This document shows, in pieces, positions 58,327 through 64,000 of a DNA stretch of 64,000 nt. The stretch lies in assembly GCA_022605405.1 (NCBI GenBank), contig JABYQQ010000033.1:310001-374000 (forward strand). Reading direction: 5' to 3'. The notes under the pieces were generated by a model, which was given only the letters and a program-made list of their open reading frames with translations, was not told the origin of the DNA and did not search any database. How positions within the stretch are numbered: the first letter of the stretch is position 1; each line of letters starts with the position of its first letter. Origin of the DNA: Earliella scabrosa. Lineage: Eukaryota > Basidiomycota > Agaricomycetes > Polyporales > Polyporaceae. Made by a program: the position numbers and the translations under genes.

Positions 58327-59549
58327 ATGGGAAAGCTGAACATCGCGCACCACAAGTCGTACCACCCCTATCGGCGGGACAACATCGAGCGTGTCCGACG
58401 GGACGAAGAGGAAGCGCGGCTCAAGGAGGCGGCTGAGGAGGGCCGCATGCTGCTCGCTGTGCGTCAGTCGTGTCCTCCTCCTCGTTCTCTCTGCTTAATC
58501 GGTGGGATGGATGGGTGGAGGCTGCTGCTGATGCTCGTGCTCGTGCTCGCAGGACTCGGAGGCGAGGATGGAGCTGCTGAGGGAGCGGGCGGGGCTCACA
58601 GGTGTCAAGAGAGGGAAGCGGAGGAACGACGATGACGATCTGGAGAGAGCGATTCAGGAGAGGGATGAGAAGGAGAGAGATTCGGAGCGTGCGGCGGACG
58701 CGGTTCCGGCGATGCTCACGTCGGCGAGTGGTCACATCAATCTCTTTGAGGATCTCGAGCGAGTAAGTCCTCAAGGCCTCAAGTCCTTTCTCCCCTTCGA
58801 CGCGTCGGCTCGTAGTTTGCTCACATGCAGATGTGCGATGCAGAACACCCTCGCGATGGTGCCCGTGCGCTCGACAAAGAAGGGAGCGCGGCAGCCCCCA
58901 GTAGAGAGTGAGAAAGGCGTCGCGCTCGCCCCGTCCGCGAAGGACTTGAACCCATGGTACTCAGAGAAGGATCCTGAGGGAAGCAGGGAGACGGACGAGG
59001 ACAAAAGGTACGTCCCTCGATGCATTCTTGTTGCTCTCTTGTCTTGCCTGCTCACCCTCGTCCGCTACTCGTGCACACCGCGCTGTCTGCAGAATACGCG
59101 ACATCGCTCGAAAGTCGGTGCACGACCCGCTCACGTCCATCAACTCCCAGCTCGCACCCCGCCCCGCGCCCTCTACACGCTCCTCCCGCGCGCCCCTTCG
59201 CGGCACCCAATCCGGACGGACGTCTTCCTCGAACAGCTTGCCGAATCGGAGAGCCAGTTCGAACCCGAGCGCTGAGCGAGAGACCCGTGAGTCTGCGGAG
59301 CGGCTGCGCGCGCTGGAGCTCATCCGGCGGAAGAAGCGCGAGACGGAGGGGAGTGAGACGCCGGGCACCGTGCACGGAGGGAGCGGGGGCGGTGGGTATG
59401 GCTATGAGGATGTGTTCAATCGGAGAGAGGTTGAAGAGCTGCACAGGGCGCGCAGGAGGGGTGGGGAGCGAGAGCGGGATCTGGATCGGGCCGGAGATGG
59501 AGGGAGGAATGGATACGATTTTCGGTCGGCGTCGAGACGGCGGTGGTGA
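58327..59549 (+). CDS. LENG1-like protein with Cir_N domain
   Basis: Four exons: 58327-58458, 58553-58762, 58844-59007 and 59093-59549, giving 320 residues with closing phases. The N-terminus MGKLNIAHHKSYHPYRRDNI followed by RVRRDEEEAR is the Cir_N domain (N-terminal domain of CBF1-interacting corepressor), which in eukaryotes sits at the start of LENG1 and several spliceosome-associated proteins. The exon 1-2 junction restores LLADSEARMELLRERAG, standard for the family. Later come DLNPWYSEK and a charged coiled-coil-like tail ending ESAERLRALELIRRKKRE, typical of LENG1 homologues. It is probably nuclear and linked to pre-mRNA processing by family membership. The acceptor of exon 3 was chosen as GATGCAG because the nearer ACATGCAG would introduce a stop. 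The satellite array starts about 230 bases past the stop. Confidence 0.85.
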
Positions 59550-59777
59550 GCGGCGTGGAGGCCATGGTGAGTGCTGGATGGTTGGAACTGCTGTGCATGT
59601 GTTCTTCGACATTGGCGTGTACGATAGATTGTAATGTGGATTAGCTGTAAGCATAAGTAATGCTTTATAAGTAATGGTATATTCTGGGCTTATTCTGGAA
59701 TAAGTACCTCATCAGTGCAGGCCGCAAGTGTGATGGAGGCGATGGGTACGAATGACCAACAGCAAAATGAGTGTTGT
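59550..59777 (+). other. AT-rich boundary between the last gene and the satellite
   Basis: 228 bases containing an AT-rich block (TAAGTAATGCTTTATAAGTA) that probably holds the LENG1-like 3' end. The satellite begins just after GTGTTGTGAC. Confidence 0.55.
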
Positions 59778-62700
59778 GACGGTTGGAGTGTTACGGGTTG
59801 AAGTGTTGGGTAAACGGGTTGAAGGGCGAGGGTTAGCGTGGTGGGTAAACGCGTTAGGGCGAAAGGGTCAGAGTGTTAGTGTGCAAGGGTTAACGTGTTT
59901 AGGGACGAGGGTCAGAGCGTCGGGTTGACGTGCTAGGGACGAGTTGAAGTGTTTTGTTAACGTGTTAGGGACGAGGGTCAGAGTGTTAGTGTGCGACGTT
60001 AGAGTGCTGGGTTAACGCGTAGAGTTGAAGTGTTAGGGACGACGGTTGGAGTGTTACGGGTTGAAGTGTTGGGTAAACGGGTTGAAGGGCGAGGGTTAGC
60101 GTGGTGGGTAAACGCGTTAGGGCGAAAGGGTCAGAGTGTTAGTGTGCAAGGGTTAACGTGTTTAGGGACGAGGGTCAGAGCGTCGGGTTGACGTGCTAGG
60201 GACGAGTTGAAGTGTTTTGTTAACGTGTTAGGGACGAGGGTCAGAGTGTTAGTGTGCGACGTTAGAGTGCTGGGTTAACGCGTAGAGTTGAAGTGTTAGG
60301 GACGACGGTTGGAGTGTTACGGGTTGAAGTGTTGGGTAAACGGGTTGAAGGGCGAGGGTTAGCGTGGTGGGTAAACGCGTTAGGGCGAAAGGGTCAGAGT
60401 GTTAGTGTGCAAGGGTTAACGTGTTTAGGGACGAGGGTCAGAGCGTCGGGTTGACGTGCTAGGGACGAGTTGAAGTGTTTTGTTAACGTGTTAGGGACGA
60501 GGGTCAGAGTGTTAGTGTGCGACGTTAGAGTGCTGGGTTAACGCGTAGAGTTGAAGTGTTAGGGACGACGGTTGGAGTGTTACGGGTTGAAGTGTTGGGT
60601 AAACGGGTTGAAGGGCGAGGGTTAGCGTGGTGGGTAAACGCGTTAGGGCGAAAGGGTCAGAGTGTTAGTGTGCAAGGGTTAACGTGTTTAGGGACGAGGG
60701 TCAGAGCGTCGGGTTGACGTGCTAGGGACGAGTTGAAGTGTTTTGTTAACGTGTTAGGGACGAGGGTCAGAGTGTTAGTGTGCGACGTTAGAGTGCTGGG
60801 TTAACGCGTAGAGTTGAAGTGTTAGGGACGACGGTTGGAGTGTTACGGGTTGAAGTGTTGGGTAAACGGGTTGAAGGGCGAGGGTTAGCGTGGTGGGTAA
60901 ACGCGTTAGGGCGAAAGGGTCAGAGTGTTAGTGTGCAAGGGTTAACGTGTTTAGGGACGAGGGTCAGAGCGTCGGGTTGACGTGCTAGGGACGAGTTGAA
61001 GTGTTTTGTTAACGTGTTAGGGACGAGGGTCAGAGTGTTAGTGTGCGACGTTAGAGTGCTGGGTTAACGCGTAGAGTTGAAGTGTTAGGGACGACGGTTG
61101 GAGTGTTACGGGTTGAAGTGTTGGGTAAACGGGTTGAAGGGCGAGGGTTAGCGTGGTGGGTAAACGCGTTAGGGCGAAAGGGTCAGAGTGTTAGTGTGCA
61201 AGGGTTAACGTGTTTAGGGACGAGGGTCAGAGCGTCGGGTTGACGTGCTAGGGACGAGTTGAAGTGTTTTGTTAACGTGTTAGGGACGAGGGTCAGAGTG
61301 TTAGTGTGCGACGTTAGAGTGCTGGGTTAACGCGTAGAGTTGAAGTGTTAGGGACGACGGTTGGAGTGTTACGGGTTGAAGTGTTGGGTAAACGGGTTGA
61401 AGGGCGAGGGTTAGCGTGGTGGGTAAACGCGTTAGGGCGAAAGGGTCAGAGTGTTAGTGTGCAAGGGTTAACGTGTTTAGGGACGAGGGTCAGAGCGTCG
61501 GGTTGACGTGCTAGGGACGAGTTGAAGTGTTTTGTTAACGTGTTAGGGACGAGGGTCAGAGTGTTAGTGTGCGACGTTAGAGTGCTGGGTTAACGCGTAG
61601 AGTTGAAGTGTTAGGGACGACGGTTGGAGTGTTACGGGTTGAAGTGTTGGGTAAACGGGTTGAAGGGCGAGGGTTAGCGTGGTGGGTAAACGCGTTAGGG
61701 CGAAAGGGTCAGAGTGTTAGTGTGCAAGGGTTAACGTGTTTAGGGACGAGGGTCAGAGCGTCGGGTTGACGTGCTAGGGACGAGTTGAAGTGTTTTGTTA
61801 ACGTGTTAGGGACGAGGGTCAGAGTGTTAGTGTGCGACGTTAGAGTGCTGGGTTAACGCGTAGAGTTGAAGTGTTAGGGACGACGGTTGGAGTGTTACGG
61901 GTTGAAGTGTTGGGTAAACGGGTTGAAGGGCGAGGGTTAGCGTGGTGGGTAAACGCGTTAGGGCGAAAGGGTCAGAGTGTTAGTGTGCAAGGGTTAACGT
62001 GTTTAGGGACGAGGGTCAGAGCGTCGGGTTGACGTGCTAGGGACGAGTTGAAGTGTTTTGTTAACGTGTTAGGGACGAGGGTCAGAGTGTTAGTGTGCGA
62101 CGTTAGAGTGCTGGGTTAACGCGTAGAGTTGAAGTGTTAGGGACGACGGTTGGAGTGTTACGGGTTGAAGTGTTGGGTAAACGGGTTGAAGGGCGAGGGT
62201 TAGCGTGGTGGGTAAACGCGTTAGGGCGAAAGGGTCAGAGTGTTAGTGTGCAAGGGTTAACGTGTTTAGGGACGAGGGTCAGAGCGTCGGGTTGACGTGC
62301 TAGGGACGAGTTGAAGTGTTTTGTTAACGTGTTAGGGACGAGGGTCAGAGTGTTAGTGTGCGACGTTAGAGTGCTGGGTTAACGCGTAGAGTTGAAGTGT
62401 TAGGGACGACGGTTGGAGTGTTACGGGTTGAAGTGTTGGGTAAACGGGTTGAAGGGCGAGGGTTAGCGTGGTGGGTAAACGCGTTAGGGCGAAAGGGTCA
62501 GAGTGTTAGTGTGCAAGGGTTAACGTGTTTAGGGACGAGGGTCAGAGCGTCGGGTTGACGTGCTAGGGACGAGTTGAAGTGTTTTGTTAACGTGTTAGGG
62601 ACGAGGGTCAGAGTGTTAGTGTGCGACGTTAGAGTGCTGGGTTAACGCGTAGAGTTGAAGTGTTAGGGACGACGGTTGGAGTGTTACGGGTTGAAGTGTT

Positions 62701-64000
62701 GGGTAAACGGGTTGAAGGGCGAGGGTTAGCGTGGTGGGTAAACGCGTTAGGGCGAAAGGGTCAGAGTGTTAGTGTGCAAGGGTTAACGTGTTTAGGGACG
62801 AGGGTCAGAGCGTCGGGTTGACGTGCTAGGGACGAGTTGAAGTGTTTTGTTAACGTGTTAGGGACGAGGGTCAGAGTGTTAGTGTGCGACGTTAGAGTGC
62901 TGGGTTAACGCGTAGAGTTGAAGTGTTAGGGACGACGGTTGGAGTGTTACGGGTTGAAGTGTTGGGTAAACGGGTTGAAGGGCGAGGGTTAGCGTGGTGG
63001 GTAAACGCGTTAGGGCGAAAGGGTCAGAGTGTTAGTGTGCAAGGGTTAACGTGTTTAGGGACGAGGGTCAGAGCGTCGGGTTGACGTGCTAGGGACGAGT
63101 TGAAGTGTTTTGTTAACGTGTTAGGGACGAGGGTCAGAGTGTTAGTGTGCGACGTTAGAGTGCTGGGTTAACGCGTAGAGTTGAAGTGTTAGGGACGACG
63201 GTTGGAGTGTTACGGGTTGAAGTGTTGGGTAAACGGGTTGAAGGGCGAGGGTTAGCGTGGTGGGTAAACGCGTTAGGGCGAAAGGGTCAGAGTGTTAGTG
63301 TGCAAGGGTTAACGTGTTTAGGGACGAGGGTCAGAGCGTCGGGTTGACGTGCTAGGGACGAGTTGAAGTGTTTTGTTAACGTGTTAGGGACGAGGGTCAG
63401 AGTGTTAGTGTGCGACGTTAGAGTGCTGGGTTAACGCGTAGAGTTGAAGTGTTAGGGACGACGGTTGGAGTGTTACGGGTTGAAGTGTTGGGTAAACGGG
63501 TTGAAGGGCGAGGGTTAGCGTGGTGGGTAAACGCGTTAGGGCGAAAGGGTCAGAGTGTTAGTGTGCAAGGGTTAACGTGTTTAGGGACGAGGGTCAGAGC
63601 GTCGGGTTGACGTGCTAGGGACGAGTTGAAGTGTTTTGTTAACGTGTTAGGGACGAGGGTCAGAGTGTTAGTGTGCGACGTTAGAGTGCTGGGTTAACGC
63701 GTAGAGTTGAAGTGTTAGGGACGACGGTTGGAGTGTTACGGGTTGAAGTGTTGGGTAAACGGGTTGAAGGGCGAGGGTTAGCGTGGTGGGTAAACGCGTT
63801 AGGGCGAAAGGGTCAGAGTGTTAGTGTGCAAGGGTTAACGTGTTTAGGGACGAGGGTCAGAGCGTCGGGTTGACGTGCTAGGGACGAGTTGAAGTGTTTT
63901 GTTAACGTGTTAGGGACGAGGGTCAGAGTGTTAGTGTGCGACGTTAGAGTGCTGGGTTAACGCGTAGAGTTGAAGTGTTAGGGACGACGGTTGGAGTGTT
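59778..64000 (+). repeat. Satellite array: 16+ tandem copies of a 263-base unit
   Basis: Taking GGTTGGAG as the unit start, copies begin at 59781, 60044, 60307, 60570, 60833, 61096, 61359, 61622, 61885, 62148, 62411, 62674, 62937, 63200, 63463 and 63726, and a 17th begins at 63989 and leaves the window. The spacing is 263 bases every time. The copies I compared show no differences. The unit is itself built of degenerate pieces: AGGGACGA occurs four times and GGGTTA three times per unit, with relatives such as GGGTAAACG and GGGTTGACG. The plus strand is very G-rich (by hand count about 112 G to 27 C per unit), like the G-strand of a telomere. No open frame or gene is seen inside. Confidence 0.97.

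Noticed and set aside
59778..64000. CRISPR array
   Set aside because: The repeats are a full-length 263-base tandem unit with no unique spacers between identical repeats, in a eukaryotic genome; this is satellite DNA.
59778..64000. True telomere
   Set aside because: TTAGGG-like pieces are embedded in a long complex unit; there is no uninterrupted short telomeric repeat within the window.

Overview
The window looks like nuclear DNA of a filamentous basidiomycete, most likely an Agaricomycete and plausibly a wood- or litter-decay fungus. The genes are GC-rich and split by many short introns, mostly about 45-75 bases, with GT...AG borders. The gene types are also typical of that group: a secreted GMC oxidoreductase, salicylate-hydroxylase-like FAD monooxygenases, an F-box protein, an HNH_2-type nuclease-domain protein and a divergent GATA-like zinc-finger protein. 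I cannot name the species. I rebuilt the gene models below by hand from reading frame, splice signals and family motifs. In every multi-exon model the intron phases close.

Layout. 1-3.8 kb: no intact gene, but a broken HNH-family fragment near 0.6 kb. 3.86-6.92 kb (+): a GMC oxidoreductase with signal peptide, His-rich propeptide, a probable GPI-type tail and an abnormal 811-base intron. 7.6-9.33 kb (-): an F-box-like protein. 9.7-11.88 kb: a 2.17-kb segment bounded by perfect 30-bp terminal inverted repeats ending in TA, a candidate DNA transposon with no recognisable transposase. 13.26-15.25 and 16.08-18.06 kb (+): two tandem FAD monooxygenases. 18.23-19.83 and 20.79-22.43 kb (-): two tandem secreted aldose 1-epimerases, convergent with the monooxygenases. 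23.48-27.53 kb (-): a 1,243-residue BCAS3-like WD40 protein. 28.75-29.38 kb (-): a small hypothetical protein. 29.4-45.9 kb: about 16.5 kb in which I recognise no gene. 45.92-48.54 kb (+): a GATA-like zinc-finger protein. 49.9-50.2 kb: a second broken HNH fragment. 50.70-52.10 kb (+): the full-length HNH-domain gene, whose key His is Arg. 54.2-56.3 kb (+): a hypothetical acidic/leucine-rich protein. 58.33-59.55 kb (+): a LENG1/Cir_N protein. 59.78 kb to the end: at least 16 tandem copies of a 263-bp satellite that runs off the window.

How parts may work together. Two neighbouring gene pairs have each duplicated locally. The pair members keep intron phases and a micro-exon, and the two pairs point at each other across a 163-base gap. 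A secreted GMC oxidase, two intracellular aromatic-ring-type monooxygenases and two secreted sugar mutarotases within 19 kb could form a small catabolic or secondary-metabolism neighbourhood, but this is inference from position only. The BCAS3-like (autophagy-related), LENG1-like (probably nuclear) and zinc-finger genes look like ordinary housekeeping or regulatory genes.
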